Positions 31,802 through 43,101 of a stretch of DNA of 64,000 nt are shown here, in pieces; the first letter of the stretch is position 1; the number at the start of each line of letters is the position of its first letter. Under the pieces are notes generated by a model that worked only from the letters and a program-made list of their open reading frames with translations, had not been told where the DNA came from and did not search any database. This DNA is from Tragulus kanchil (lineage: Eukaryota; Chordata; Mammalia; Artiodactyla; Tragulidae): assembly GCA_022376925.1 (NCBI GenBank), contig JAIOJX010000026.1, positions 205,002,900 through 205,066,899 of the forward strand. The letters run 5' to 3'. A program made the translations under genes and the position numbers.

Positions 31802-33029
31802 AGGTTTTCTTCCTTCTGTAGTTTACAGTTGTGGCTTATAATAGTGTTTGACCTGTATATGGTTTACAATTAAATGCTGTATTTGCCCTCAGTAGTGGTA
31901 TTTTTAGGACTATTCTTCTGTATTATCTGCAGGTGAATTTAAGTTCAACAGTTTAAAAGGAGATATACTTATTCCATTAAGTGAGATATATCTGCATCTC
32001 TAATAAGAATATTATTTTTCGTGTGATTTGAATTCATTCAACTTTTATCTATAAATTATACTTGTAAGCACTCTGCTTACAAGAGTAAGAGGAGTAGGAT
32101 GAGTGGGCAGAGATCTCTCAAGTAGAAGGCCCTGGGTTGTATCCTGTGGTTAATATTACATATCTACAGAAAAACACTTTTACATGGAATCATTACACAA
32201 TGCTTAGTCTCCAGGTCATAGCAGTTTTTAGTACTTATTCTAATGTATGGACTTGACATGAAATCTTTGCTTTGCTTTATTATGGTGAACGTGAGATTGA
32301 TTTAAAAGTTGACCCAAGTACAATGAGACTAGAATAAAATACTACATTTTCTAAAATCTTCTTTTAATAATCATTTTTAAATTCATGTCCATTAGACTAA
32401 TATGATTAAACTGAAAAGTTTTTATCATTTTCCTTTGTATCTCTTCTAGTTTAGCATAGTGAACTGCCTATAGTAGTAATGTTATTATAAGTATTAGTTA
32501 AAGAAGTTTGCAATACTTAGTTTTCAGATTGTCTCCAGTTGTGCATTTAAAGTTTTTAAAGAGTAGGTTGTTAATTCTCAATGGGCTAAATATATTTAGT
32601 ATTTAAAACTGCAGAAATTCTGAGTTTGTTTTATACTGAGAGTGGGGTAAAGCACATAATGTCAGACCAGGTAAGTCAAACTTTTTCATATGAAGTTCTT
32701 TTACGGGATATCTTATTATGGGTAGAAAAACACAGTAACCAGAACTATGAAACTGGCTTAAGGGCATGTCTTATAGGAAAAACTTGCTGAACTTCATGAA
32801 TTCAGATATTTCTAGGATAAACAGAAAAACCCTGCCTAGCTGGCTGCTGTCTAAAGTCTCAAAAATAGAACATTATTATTTGGTTTTTGGAAGGCTAGTA
32901 CTTTAAATTACTATTCCTTTCTAACAAGGAGTTTAGTGGAATTTGATGGAGGTAGAAGGGTTGGAGGAGCTGCACTGTGTGGAGTATTCAGGTGAAAGAA
33001 TGAACGAGACTACTTTTCCATCTACACAT

Positions 33030-33418
33030 GTGCAGAGAGGCTCCTCGGGGGTCAAAAAAAAGAAGGGGTTGTCACCCCATAGTCGCTGATGTCACTACTC
33101 ATAGGCCTCCTTGTGAGAATCTATCTTGGCTAGGAGATACACGTGCCTCCATGGGAAGACCTTTAGATAAACCAAATTCAGATTCAGAGCCAGGTGAAGC
33201 AAGACGAATAGACAGAGGAAACCTGGAAGAACGGCTCCATGTAAGTGATTCAAACTACCATGAGGGCACAACTCTTTCTGAGTCCACCAGTGTTTTTCTC
33301 TTCACATGTACTCTTTTTTCTCCTAATAAACACTTTACTTGATTCACTGCTTTCCATCTGTTTGTGGAAATTTATTTCTGCAAAGCTGATAAGCCAGGGT
33401 CTTTGTCACAGGCCACTG
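33030..33418 (+). mobile_element. LTR-like module (BTLTR1-like); copy at 34218-34606
   Basis: Resembles a ruminant endogenous LTR as I remember it: GGCTCCATGTAAGTGATTCA, a CACCAGTGTTTTTCTCTTCA segment, then TCCTAATAAACACTTTACTT with a polyadenylation signal and a pyrimidine-rich start region. There are no retroviral genes next to it, so it is a solitary LTR or fragment. The 104-residue open frame across it is not a known protein. Confidence 0.5.
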
Positions 33419-33419
33419 G

Positions 33420-33486
33420 TCCCTGGTGGTCAGTGGTTAGCATTCAGCATTCTCCCGGCTGTAACCTGACTTCAATCTCTGACTGG
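33420..33486 (+). pseudogene. tRNA-Glu-like relic; copies at 34608-34674 and 35703-35769
   Basis: About 67 nt that align end to end with mammalian tRNA-Glu: TCCCTGGTGGTC start, AGTGGTTAGCATTC D-arm region, anticodon stem CAGC/GCTG around a loop containing TTCTC, a decayed T-arm, and GACTGGA acceptor end. The acceptor stem pairs only in part. It sits directly after the LTR-like module. Not expected to be a working tRNA. Confidence 0.65.
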
Positions 33487-34217
33487 AGACATGAAGGCAG
33501 AGGCTACCTCAGGTCAATTCATTTAGCCATCCCATTCCTGGGTATTTACACTAGAGAAAGGAGCCTTCATGGTTGAATGTTCATTAATATGATTAAACTG
33601 AAAAGTTTTTATCATTTTCCTTTGTATCTCTTCTAGTTTAGCATAGTGAACTGCCTATAGTAGTAATGTTATTATAAGTATTAGTTAAAGAAGTTTGCAA
33701 TACTTAGTTTTCAGATTGTCTCCAGTTGTGCATTTAAAGTTTTTAAAGAGTAGGTTGTTAATTCTCAATGGGCTAAATATATTTAGTATTTAAAACTGCA
33801 GAAATTCTGAGTTTGTTTTATACTGAGAGTGGGGTAAAGCACATAATGTCAGACCAGGTAAGTCAAACTTTTTCATATGAAGTTCTTTTACGGGATATCT
33901 TATTATGGGTAGAAAAACACAGTAACCAGAACTATGAAACTGGCTTAAGGGCATGTCTTATGGGAAAAAACTTGCTGAACTTCATGAATTCAGATATTTC
34001 TAGGATAAACAGAAAAACCCTGCCTAGCTGGCTGCTGTCTAAAGTCTCAAAAATAGAACATTATTATTTGGTTTTTGGAAGGCTAGTACTTTAAATTACT
34101 ATTCCTTTCTAACAAGGAGTTTAGTGGAATTTGATGGAGGTAGAAGGGTTGGAGGAGCTGCACTGTGTGGAGTATTCAGGTGAAAGAATGAACGAGACTA
34201 CTTTTCCATCTACACAT

Positions 34218-34606
34218 GTGCAGAGAGGCTCCTCGGGGGTCAAAAAAAAGAAGGGGTTGTCACCCCATAGTCGCTGATGTCACTACTCATAGGCCTCCTT
34301 GTGAGAATCTATCTTGGCTAGGAGATACACGTGCCTCCATGGGAAGACCTTTAGATAAACCAAATTCAGATTCAGAGCCAGGTGAAGCAAGACGAATAGA
34401 CAGAGGAAACCTGGAAGAACGGCTCCATGTAAGTGATTCAAACTACCATGAGGGCACAACTCTTTCTGAGTCCACCAGTGTTTTTCTCTTCACATGTACT
34501 CTTTTTTCTCCTAATAAACACTTTACTTGATTCACTGCTTTCCATCTGTTTGTGGAAATTTATTTCTGCAAAGCTGATAAGCCAGGGTCTTTGTCACAGG
34601 CCACTG
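34218..34606 (+). mobile_element. Duplicate of the LTR-like module
   Basis: Second copy through pair 12, offset 1188. Confidence 0.5.
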
Positions 34607-34607
34607 G

Positions 34608-34674
34608 TCCCTGGTGGTCAGTGGTTAGCATTCAGCATTCTCCCGGCTGTAACCTGACTTCAATCTCTGACTGG
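34608..34674 (+). pseudogene. tRNA-Glu-like relic, duplicate
   Basis: Same sequence as 33420-33486, shared by pairs 12 and 13. Confidence 0.6.
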
Positions 34675-34711
34675 AGACATGAAGGCAGAGGCTACCTCAG
34701 GTCAATTCATT

Positions 34712-35120
34712 TAGCCATCCCATTCCTGGGTATTTACACTAGAGAAAGGAGCCTTCATGTTCATACATAGCCCTATGTGAATGTTCATTGCAGCATTATT
34801 TATAATAACTGAAAACAATCCAAATGTTCTTAAATGGGTGAATGAACAAAAAACTGGGTACATGCAGCTTATGAATTACCACTCAGTAGTAAAATGCAAT
34901 GCATTATTGATACAAAGACTTGGGTACTTCTCAATGTCAGTATGCTGAGTGAAAAAAGCAATCTCAAAAGATTACATAATATATGATTCCATTTATATAG
35001 TACTATCAAACTGACACAATTATAGGGATGGAGAACAGACCAGAGGTTGCAGAAAATTAGGGCTGGGTGTAGGATTTTCTTATAAAAGTGTAAAGTGAGG
35101 AAATTCTGTGATGATGAAAT
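34712..35120 (+). mobile_element. Old L1 3' region, sense; copy at 35807-36215
   Basis: Order of old L1 ORF2 end/3' UTR: ATTCATTTAGCCATCCCATT, GTTCATTGCAGCATTATTTA, AATGGGTGAATGAACAAAAA, TATGATTCCATTTATATAGT. Diverged and non-coding. The left end is also seen at 33525-33571. Confidence 0.7.
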
Positions 35121-35164
35121 GATTCTGTCTTTTAATTGTGATTAGCTACATACAAATATGGACA

Positions 35165-35310
35165 GGTGATGAGATTTCATAGAGCTTATGAATTCCATGA
35201 AGGCAGGAATTATATAACTATCTTGATCATTATTGTCTCACTTCTTCTTAACATACCACAAGGTACAGAGAAAACATTCAATAAATATCTGTTGAATAAA
35301 GGCATTCTTT
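35165..35310 (+). mobile_element. MIR/L2-like 3' end; copy at 36258-36402
   Basis: GAAGGCAGGAATTATATAAC to CATTCAATAAATATCTGTTG with AATAAA fits the MIR/L2 3' end pattern. Confidence 0.5.
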
Positions 35311-35702
35311 CATAAATGATCAGATGAAAAGTCAAGCTGCTTCTGAGACCTAAACAGATCTCTCAGATGCATTTAACACAATGATCTCCTTCTGTCTTCT
35401 TACCCTACTCCTCTCCCTGACCCCACACCATTGGCTCTGCATTACAATTCTTTCTTTGTTCTTTTTTGGACTTTTATCTTTCCTTAAATCCTACACAGTC
35501 CTTAAATGGAGGCAGATTCCATAACTATGCCAGCGAAGTAGGTAATATAAATAATAATTATATTTGATGATCAGAATAAGATTTGGAATGAAGAACTCTC
35601 TTCCAAATTGGAGAACATAAGACTCAACTAGAAGTTTTGTTTATTTTTTTAAATCCAAGATTTTGGTAGATTTACATCACTACTTGGGTCACAGGCCACT
35701 GG

Positions 35703-35769
35703 TCCCTGGTGGTCAGTGGTTAGCATTCAGCATTCTCCCGGCTGTAACCTGACTTCAATCTCTGACTGG
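35703..35769 (+). pseudogene. tRNA-Glu-like relic, third copy
   Basis: Copy 2 of pair 13, offset 1095 from the second. The LTR module is not repeated here, as the copy starts only about 13 bp upstream. Confidence 0.6.
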
Positions 35770-35806
35770 AGACATGAAGGCAGAGGCTACCTCAGGTCAA
35801 TTCATT

Positions 35807-36402
35807 TAGCCATCCCATTCCTGGGTATTTACACTAGAGAAAGGAGCCTTCATGTTCATACATAGCCCTATGTGAATGTTCATTGCAGCATTATTTATAA
35901 TAACTGAAAACAATCCAAATGTTCTTAAATGGGTGAATGAACAAAAAACTGGGTACATGCAGCTTATGAATTACCACTCAGTAGTAAAATGCAATGCATT
36001 ATTGATACAAAGACTTGGGTACTTCTCAATGTCAGTATGCTGAGTGAAAAAAGCAATCTCAAAAGATTACATAATATATGATTCCATTTATATAGTACTA
36101 TCAAACTGACACAATTATAGGGATGGAGAACAGACCAGAGGTTGCAGAAAATTAGGGCTGGGTGTAGGATTTTCTTATAAAAGTGTAAAGTGAGGAAATT
36201 CTGTGATGATGAAATGATTCTGTCTTTTAATTGTGATTAGCTACATACAAATATGGACAGGTGATGAGATTTCATAGAGCTTATGAATTCCATGAAGGCA
36301 GGAATTATATAACTATCTTGATCATTATTGTCTCACTTCTTCTTAACATACCACAAGGTACAGAGAAAACATTCAATAAATATCTGTTGAATAAAGGCAT
36401 TC
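35807..36402 (+). mobile_element. Duplicate of the L1 and MIR/L2 segments
   Basis: Second copy through pair 13. Confidence 0.6.
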
Positions 36403-36879
36403 TTTCATAAATGATCAGATGAAAAGTCAAGCTGCTTCTGAGACCTAAACAGATCTCTCAGATGCATTTAACACAATGATCTCCTTCTGTCTTCTTACCC
36501 TACTCCTCTCCCTGACCCCACACCATTGGCTCTGCATTACAATTCTTTCTTTGTTCTTTTTTGGACTTTTATCTTTCCTTAAATCCTACACAGTCCTTAA
36601 ATGGAGGCAGATTCCATAACTATGCCAGCGAAGTAGGTAATATAAATAATAATTATATTTGATGATCAGAATAAGATTTGGAATGAAGAACTCTCTTCCA
36701 AATTGGAGAACATAAGACTCAACTAGAAGTTTTGTTTATTTTTTTTTAAGCAGATCTTACAAAATGTATTTATGTGATTAAGCACATTTCATGCTTAAAT
36801 GTTAGTGCTCACTAGGGTTCTGTCCTTCTGGGGTTCACCAGTTGCATTCCAATCCTCTATGACGAAAAGAACATCTTTT

Positions 36880-37182
36880 GGGGAGGGGCGGGGTGGCGGG
36901 TTGGGGAGGGAGCGGGGCGGGCGGGCCATTTCTATTTGTCTTTCATTTATCTATTTTCATCCGTCTTTGTTTTCTGGCCTGTGTGGGCCTCCCATCGCAG
37001 TGGCCTCTGTTGTCGCAGAGCACCGGCTCTGGGCGCATGCGCTCCAGAGCTCCGGCTCGGTAATTGGACACATCGGTCCAGCTGCTCCGTGGCACGTGCG
37101 ATCTTCCCAGGCCAGGGAACGAACCGGCGCCCCTTCCACTGCAAGGTGGTGTCCTTACCCGCTGGACCACCAGGGAAGCCCT
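36880..37182 (-). mobile_element. CHR-type SINE, extended-tail type
   Basis: G-rich block 36880-36925 at left with no (AAAT)n tail beyond it. Head at right ends CCACCAGGGAAGCCC, followed by a T-run. It differs from its own duplicate at about ten positions in the left 130 bp. Confidence 0.87.
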
Positions 37183-37283
37183 TTTTTTTTTTTTTTCCAA
37201 AATCAAAGTTCTGATTGACACCATAGTTTTAAAAAAGAAACTGACGGTCTCAGGGCTGGTAGCCCTGCTGTGACGGAGGAAGA

Positions 37284-37300
37284 GGTGCCCTCTTGTGGCA
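37284..37300 (-). promoter_or_regulatory. CTCF-like motif; copy at 38350-38366
   Basis: GGTGCCCTCTTGTGGCA is the reverse complement of a CCACAAGAGGGCAC-type CTCF core. By motif only. Confidence 0.4.
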
Positions 37301-37497
37301 TGAATGAGAAATGACCAGAAGTGCTCACAAACCCATGGTTCTCATTTCACTCGTTATCTTGCTTTTGGAACTGTAGAGCTAATGACATCTCTCCTTCATC
37401 TCGACTCAGATACAGTAGATACATGCAAATGTTTCTTTTCCGGGACAGAGTTCTGCTTCGAATTTTACATGGCTTCTTTTAGATGAAATTAAAAGTA

Positions 37498-37516
37498 CAG
37501 TGCCCTCCTGCGGCAG
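37498..37516 (-). promoter_or_regulatory. CTCF-like motif; copies at 38564-38582 and 39692-39710
   Basis: CAGTGCCCTCCTGCGGCAG, reverse complement of a CCGCAGGAGGGCAC core, in the same orientation as the motif 200 bp upstream. Three copies through pairs 14 and 15. Confidence 0.4.
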
Positions 37517-37943
37517 ATCTGTTACTTTGCAAAGCAAGTGGTAAATCTCTAGCCTGACTCTCAAAGTATGAATTTAAAGATTCTAAATATTGCCAGAGGG
37601 GTGGGTAAGTATTTGAGGAAATGCATAGATATTTTGAACACAATCCTAATAGAATTTCAGGTTTTTATTTTCTTTAAAAAGCAAGAATCATTACAAAGTA
37701 GGTAATATAAATAATAATTATATTTGATGATCAGAATAAGATTTGGAATGAAGAACTCTCTTCCAAATTGGAGAACATAAGACTCAACTAGAAGTTTTGT
37801 TTATTTTTTTTTAAGCAGATCTTACAAAATGTATTTATGTGATTAAGCACATTTCATGCTTAAATGTTAGTGCTCACTAGGGTTCTGTCCTTCTGGGGTT
37901 CACCAGTTGCATTCCAATCCTCTATGACGAAAAGAACATCTTT

Positions 37944-38248
37944 TTGGGGGAGGGGGGGGTGGCGGGTTGGGGAGGGAGGGGGATGGGCGGGCCACTTCCA
38001 TTGGTCTTTCATTTATCTATTTTCATCCGTCTTTGTTCTTTGGCCCGTGTGGGCCTCCCATCGCGGTGGCCTCTGTTGTCGCAGAGCACCGGCTCTGGGC
38101 GCATGTGCTCCAGAGCTCCGGCTCGGTAATTGGACACATCGGTCCAGCTGCTCCGTGGCACGTGCGATCTTCCCAGGCCAGGGAACGAACCGGCGCCCCT
38201 TCCACTGCAAGGTGGTGTCCTTACCCGCTGGACCACCAGGGAAGCCCT
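37944..38248 (-). mobile_element. Duplicate of the SINE at 36880
   Basis: Second copy through pair 14. Its G-rich block is longer and reads GGGAGGGGGGGGTGGCGGG at 37947-37965. Confidence 0.87.
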
Positions 38249-38467
38249 TTTTTTTTTTTTTTCCAAAATCAAAGTTCTGATTGACACCATAGTTTTAAAA
38301 AAGAAACTGACGGTCTCAGGGCTGGTAGCCCTGCTGTGACGGAGGAAGAGGTGCCCTCTTGTGGCATGAATGAGAAATGACCAGAAGTGCTCACAAACCC
38401 ATGGTTCTCATTTCACTCGTTATCTTGCTTTTGGAACTGTAGAGCTAATGACATCTCTCCTTCATCT

Positions 38468-40682
38468 CGACTCAGATACAGTAGATACATGCAAATGTTT
38501 CTTTTCCGGGACAGAGTTCTGCTTCGAATTTTACATGGCTTCTTTTAGATGAAATTAAAAGTACAGTGCCCTCCTGCGGCAGATCTGTTACTTTGCAAAG
38601 CAAGTGGTAAATCTCTAGCCTGACTCTCAAAGTATGAATTTAAAGATTCTAAATATTGCCAGAGGGGTGGGTAAGTATTTGAGGAAATGCATAGATATTT
38701 TGAACACAATCCTAATAGAATTTCAGATTTTTTATTAGCATGATGTAAGAAGAACAAGAGACTTCATCTTGATACAGCCTTTTAGAAAACGTTTGTTATA
38801 AAGTATTGGTTCTGAACCCAAATACTGTTTTATTCCCTTGTCTTGTGTTCATTGAAAATAGTGACATGGCTAAGTGTCTCTACTACTTCAAAGAGAAACA
38901 AACCATAAAACTTCCTCAAATGCATTGTCCATGTGAAAAATTTTATTTGTGAGAAATACTACTAGATTAAAATTTCCTATTTCAAGAACCTATTTGGTAA
39001 TAAAAACACATGTATCTCATTGAATTTATTTAGTGAATAAATAAGCTTCACATTATATTGCCTGTCTGCTCGAATTCAGATATTATCTTTCTCATGAGAT
39101 AGATGGGCTAGGCAATGAAAGCTGTGTAAATTAATTTTCATATTTTAAATGAACTTGAAAGGAGTTTATTCTATGAAAAATGTATTTAGTGTCTGCTACC
39201 TGTCAGTATTTCCCTACACATAAGTTGTATATAGAGAAAAGACAACCTTTACTTTTAAAGAGTACACTGACCAATGAAACAAATAACTACCATGTTTTAC
39301 TTTTTAAAAATGAATGTTTAGACTATAGATTTGTTTAAAAATAGGTATTAATTTAGTTCCTCTGCCAAAGAAGTATACTTTTATGGCTGCTTTTCCTATT
39401 TTTTAAACTTCCAAAGTAAAGAGTATAAAGTTTTGATTAAATATAAAATTATTTGTATAACATGGGCATCCTATGAGGCCTCTATTAGTCCCCAGAGCAA
39501 CAGTAGGATATATATAGATATTTATAAGAGGAAATTTATTATTGGAATTACCAGAAGTTAAACCCATGTTACATCGTGCTTCCTTCATTTTTTCCCGACT
39601 CAGATACAGTAGATACATGCAAATGTTTCTTTTCCGGGACAGAGTTCTGCTTCGAATTTTACATGGCTTCTTTTAGATGAAATTAAAAGTACAGTGCCCT
39701 CCTGCGGCAGATCTGTTACTTTGCAAAGCAAGTGGTAAATCTCTAGCCTGACTCTCAAAGTATGAATTTAAAGATTCTAAATATTGCCAGAGGGGTGGGT
39801 AAGTATTTGAGGAAATGCATAGATATTTTGAACACAATCCTAATAGAATTTCAGATTTTTTATTAGCATGATGTAAGAAGAACAAGAGACTTCATCTTGA
39901 TACAGCCTTTTAGAAAACGTTTGTTATAAAGTATTGGTTCTGAACCCAAATACTGTTTTATTCCCTTGTCTTGTGTTCATTGAAAATAGTGACATGGCTA
40001 AGTGTCTCTACTACTTCAAAGAGAAACAAACCATAAAACTTCCTCAAATGCATTGTCCATGTGAAAATTTTATTTGTGAGAAATACTACTAGATTAAAAT
40101 TTCCTATTTCAAGAACCTATTTGGTAATAAAAACACATGTATCTCATTGAATTTATTTAGTGAATAAATAAGCTTCACATTATATTGCCTGTCTGCTCGA
40201 ATTCAGATATTATCTTTCTCATGAGATAGATGGGCTAGGCAATGAAAGCTGTGTAAATTAATTTTCATATTTTAAATGAACTTGAAAGGAGTTTATTCTA
40301 TGAAAAATGTATTTAGTGTCTGCTACCTGTCAGTATTTCCCTACACATAAGTTGTATATAGAGAAAAGACAACCTTTACTTTTAAAGAGTACACTGACCA
40401 ATGAAACAAATAACTACCATGTTTTACTTTTTAAAAATGAATGTTTAGACTATAGATTTGTTTAAAAATAGGTATTAATTTAGTTCCTCTGCCAAAGAAG
40501 TATACTTTTATGGCTGCTTTTCCTATTTTTTAAACTTCCAAAGTAAAGAGTATAAAGTTTTGATTAAATATAAAATTATTTGTATAACATGGGCATCCTA
40601 TGAGGCCTGTATTAGTCCCCAGAGCAACAGAACAAATAGGATATATATAGATATTTATAAGAGGAAATTTATTATTGGAATT
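38468..40682. repeat. Tandem duplicate pair 15 (about 1.08 kb copies)
   Basis: 38468-39551 matches 39596-40682, offset 1128. Near its end copy 1 lacks about six bases seen in copy 2 (near 40630). It overlaps pair 14, giving a third copy of a CTCF-like motif. Confidence 0.92.
38727..39595. other. Intergenic with pair 15, no recognised element; repeated at 39855-40607
   Basis: AT-rich, with no repeat family recognised until the LTR at 40608. Confidence 0.4.
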
Positions 40683-40863
40683 GGCTCAGAGGGTTACAGA
40701 GGGAAAGAGGGCTGTCTGCGGGCTGGAGAAACTGGAGAGCTGCTGGTGTAATTCAGTCTGAGTCCAAAGACCTTGAGAATTACAGGTTGATGATGTAAGC
40801 TCCTATTCAAGGCACGAGAACCAGGAACATCAATGGCTCAGGGGAGTGAGCAGATGGAGATTT

Positions 40864-40885
40864 GAGAGAGGGAGAGAGAGAGAGA
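40864..40885 (+). repeat. (GA)n microsatellite
   Basis: Short run of GA/GAGG units. Confidence 0.7.
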
Positions 40886-40926
40886 CCCACGCACAGAGGC
40901 TGCGGTCAATGAATCTGAGAGACAGG

Positions 40927-41345
40927 TGTTGAGGCAAGGAAAACGACTATATTGGGAAAGCAGCTGACCGAAAAGGTGGCAGGCTAGCACCTCAGAAATA
41001 AGTATCTTATTGGAGTCTGGATGCCAGGTTTCTTCAGAGATCAGAGATCAGGGAGGGAGGTGAGGAAGCAAAATAAAAAGTCCCTTAATCCTGTAAACAT
41101 TTCCTAGAATGGTGAGCCTCAGGCAGGGGATGTGTTAATTTCTCCCTTCCTGTCATCCACAAGTGGACAGGGTTCTAAAAAAAAGGCATTTTACTTTAAC
41201 AGTCAGACTGAGGGACAGAGACCTTGTGGCAAGCCCTTAAGCATGATTATAATAATAAAAGCAATGGAAGGCAAGTTAAAGAAACAGTTTGCAACGTGGA
41301 GTCAGAATTGGTTTCCTCCCTGCAATACAGAGCCAGAGAGACAGT
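40927..41345 (-). mobile_element. Possible second LTR inserted in the MLT2-like LTR (tentative)
   Basis: Starts TGTTGAGGCAAGGAAAACGA and, on the minus strand, has a CCCAATATAGTC remnant where an LTR would carry CAATAAAGTC. The right boundary is not clear. No viral reading frames are present. Confidence 0.25.
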
Positions 41346-41348
41346 GAA

Positions 41349-41548
41349 AGTGTTAACTGCTCAGTCACGTCCGACAATTTGTGACTCCAAGGACCGTAGC
41401 CTGCCAGTCTCCTTCTTCCATGGGACTCTCCAGGCAAGAATACTGGAGTGGGCTGCCTACTCCAGGGAATCTTCTAGACGCAGGGATCAAGCCCAGGTCT
41501 CCTGCACTGCAGGCAGATTCTTTATCATCTGAGCCACCAGGTAAGCCC
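41349..41548 (-). mobile_element. Bov-tA SINE
   Basis: Reverse-oriented: CTGCTCAGTCACGTCCGACA, then AATACTGGAGTGGGCTGCC, GGTCTCCTGCACTGCAGGC and CCACCAGGTAAGCCC. Confidence 0.85.
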
Positions 41549-41720
41549 GAGAGCAGCTTAAATCCTCCTTGGCCTGTCTGTGCTGTTCAGGCTCTTTTTG
41601 GATTGGGTGATGCTTGCAGTCTTGGAGAGAAAGATTTGCTTTTCTCAGTTCACCCATTCAAATGCTAATCTCTTCCCTACACACTCTCAAAGACACTCCC
41701 AGGAGAGAGGTAACCTTCAG

Positions 41721-42543
41721 GCAGAGAGTTTGGGGGCTGACAGAACCAGGGCTGCTCTCACAGGGAGCAGGCTGCTTGCATCAGCGCTGTGAGGCCACCT
41801 TGTGTGTGGTGCCTGCGACCTGAGTTCAGGGGATGAGGCCCGCCCTCATCTCCCCTAGGAGGTTTACTGGAAGGAATGGCACCTTTGCCCCAAAGAGGCA
41901 ATACTATAAGAAGTGGCCCAGTAGATACACACACGACCATCAGGAACTTTTATGAGGTTTTCTCCTACTCGGGTTGCAAACACAAGGTGGGGCCTGTGGA
42001 GGAGGTATTCATATAGTCCACAAACTACGTTTGTTTGCTGAAGTTTTCACTGCCAAAATTTCCACTAGTTGGTCATTGCTAGAGAGTTACAGGTTTAAGA
42101 CACAACAATGATAAATCCTCAAAAATGCCAAAGGTAACTTGCTCCAGGAATAGCAACGAAAACTCCTGAGCAGGAGAAGGGAGCGGAGCTGACTGTGTGG
42201 GCCTTCCTCGAGCCAGGACTTGAGGAACTTCTGGTTAATTTTAGTGCTTTTCTTAGTAGGAAACACCATGTGTCAGGGACACCTCTCTAGTCCCTGCTGG
42301 AACGCAGCTGCTGAGATGAGGGGAGCCCTGATCTTGTTTAATCTGACTGACCAAGGAAGGAACAGAATGTGCTCCTTCCACAGCTGCAGGACCCTCGGGT
42401 CGTGGTCCTGGCTGCTCCAGGAGCAAGGTCTCGTCCAGCACTATTAATATTCTGGAAAGTTCTCTGACTCGTAACACTGGAGAGGTCAATAACCTTTTTC
42501 TGTCTGTTCCAGTACTGAGCAAAGCAGTAGGTAATCATAACAT
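41721..42543. other. Intergenic, nothing recognised
   Basis: Moderately GC-rich sequence; reading frames of 60-100 codons have no recognisable family. Part belongs to pair 16. Confidence 0.4.
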
Positions 42544-42750
42544 GGGGCTTCTCTGGTGTCTCAGTGGTAAAGAATCTGCTTGTCAATCCAGGAGACAGGT
42601 TTGATCCCTGGGTTGGGAAGATTTCCTGCAGGAGGAAATGGCTACTCACTCCAGTATTCTTGCCTGGGAAATTTCATGGACAGAGGAGCCTGGTGGGCTA
42701 CCGTCCATGAGGTAGCAAAAACGGTTGGACACGACATAGTGACTAAACAC
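42544..42750 (+). mobile_element. Bov-tA SINE; copy at 43635-43841
   Basis: Forward-oriented with GGGGCTTCTCTGGTGTCTCA head, CCAGTATTCTTGCCTGGG body and GGTTGGACACGACATAGTGA end. Confidence 0.85.
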
Positions 42751-43101
42751 CAAGAACAAGCTGTAAAAGGGAATGCAAAATGATTTACTAGACCCACTTA
42801 ATGATTCATCCCTTGTTTCCTGGGTTATCTGTTAGTGACTCACCTGTTAGACTAAATTACTTTCTGTTAGCATTGATTGTTTTCTGTTAATCTTTATGGA
42901 TTGTAACCTATACTGAAACTGTCTGTAATTCACGAAAAAGCCCCTAGACTATTATGTTGAGTGGGAATGCATAAATGTTTTGGGAAGCCCCTGGAAGATT
43001 ATGGTACCTCTAGGTTGTTATGATGATTATGTGTTTTCTTGTTCACTGTTTCCTGGTCATAAGACTAGCCAGTCCAGTATGACTAATCTTTGCTTGGGAT
43101 A
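42751..43101. other. Intergenic, nothing recognised; repeated at 43842-44194, unique to 44492
   Basis: No element recognised. Confidence 0.4.

Larger units (their letters stand above)
29412..32397. other. Intergenic with tandem pair 11, no recognised repeat family
   Basis: Unassigned AT-rich DNA. The only feature that stands out is a CRE-like/TATA arrangement at 30097-30144, repeated at 31292-31339. Confidence 0.4.
32398..34759. repeat. Tandem duplicate pair 12 (about 1.17 kb copies)
   Basis: 32398-33571 matches 33585-34759, offset 1187-1188. The 13-bp linker looks like the 34777-34790 sequence with about 20 bases missing, so copy 1 really runs into the junction with a deletion. Confidence 0.92.
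34595..36748. repeat. Tandem duplicate pair 13 (about 1.06 kb copies)
   Basis: 34595-35652 matches 35690-36748, offset 1095. Linker 35653-35689 is not found elsewhere in the window. It overlaps pair 12, so the tRNA-Glu-like relic appears three times. Confidence 0.92.
36631..38726. repeat. Tandem duplicate pair 14 (about 1.03 kb copies)
   Basis: 36631-37660 matches 37696-38726, offset 1065-1066. Unusually, mismatches cluster inside the G-rich tail and first 130 bp of the contained SINE rather than at the junction. Confidence 0.92.
40608..41720 (-). mobile_element. MLT2-like (ERVL) LTR, antisense, interrupted
   Basis: The + strand begins TGTATTAGTCCCCAGAGCAA with AACAAATAGGATATATATAG, as in an antisense MLT2-type LTR. 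It resumes with CATTCAAATGCTAATCTCTT near 41656. Between are other insertions, including a Bov-tA. A cut copy is at 39480-39551. The family name is from memory. Confidence 0.45.

Noticed and set aside
33028..33342. A 104-codon frame at 33028, repeated at 34216
   Set aside because: It lies in the LTR-like module, has no recognisable domain and ends at the AATAAA region; it is better explained as chance in a repeat.
33420..33486. A functional tRNA-Glu gene
   Set aside because: The acceptor and T stems are partly unpaired and the B-box region is decayed, so it is called a relic.
40608..41720. An intact endogenous retrovirus
   Set aside because: Only LTR-like sequence is seen; no gag, pol or env reading frame is present in either strand.
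42087..42649. Several overlapping frames of 60-103 codons in 42.0-42.7 kb, doubled at 43.3-43.9 kb
   Set aside because: Frames lie on both strands, partly in a Bov-tA, with no family resemblance and no convincing splice or promoter context.
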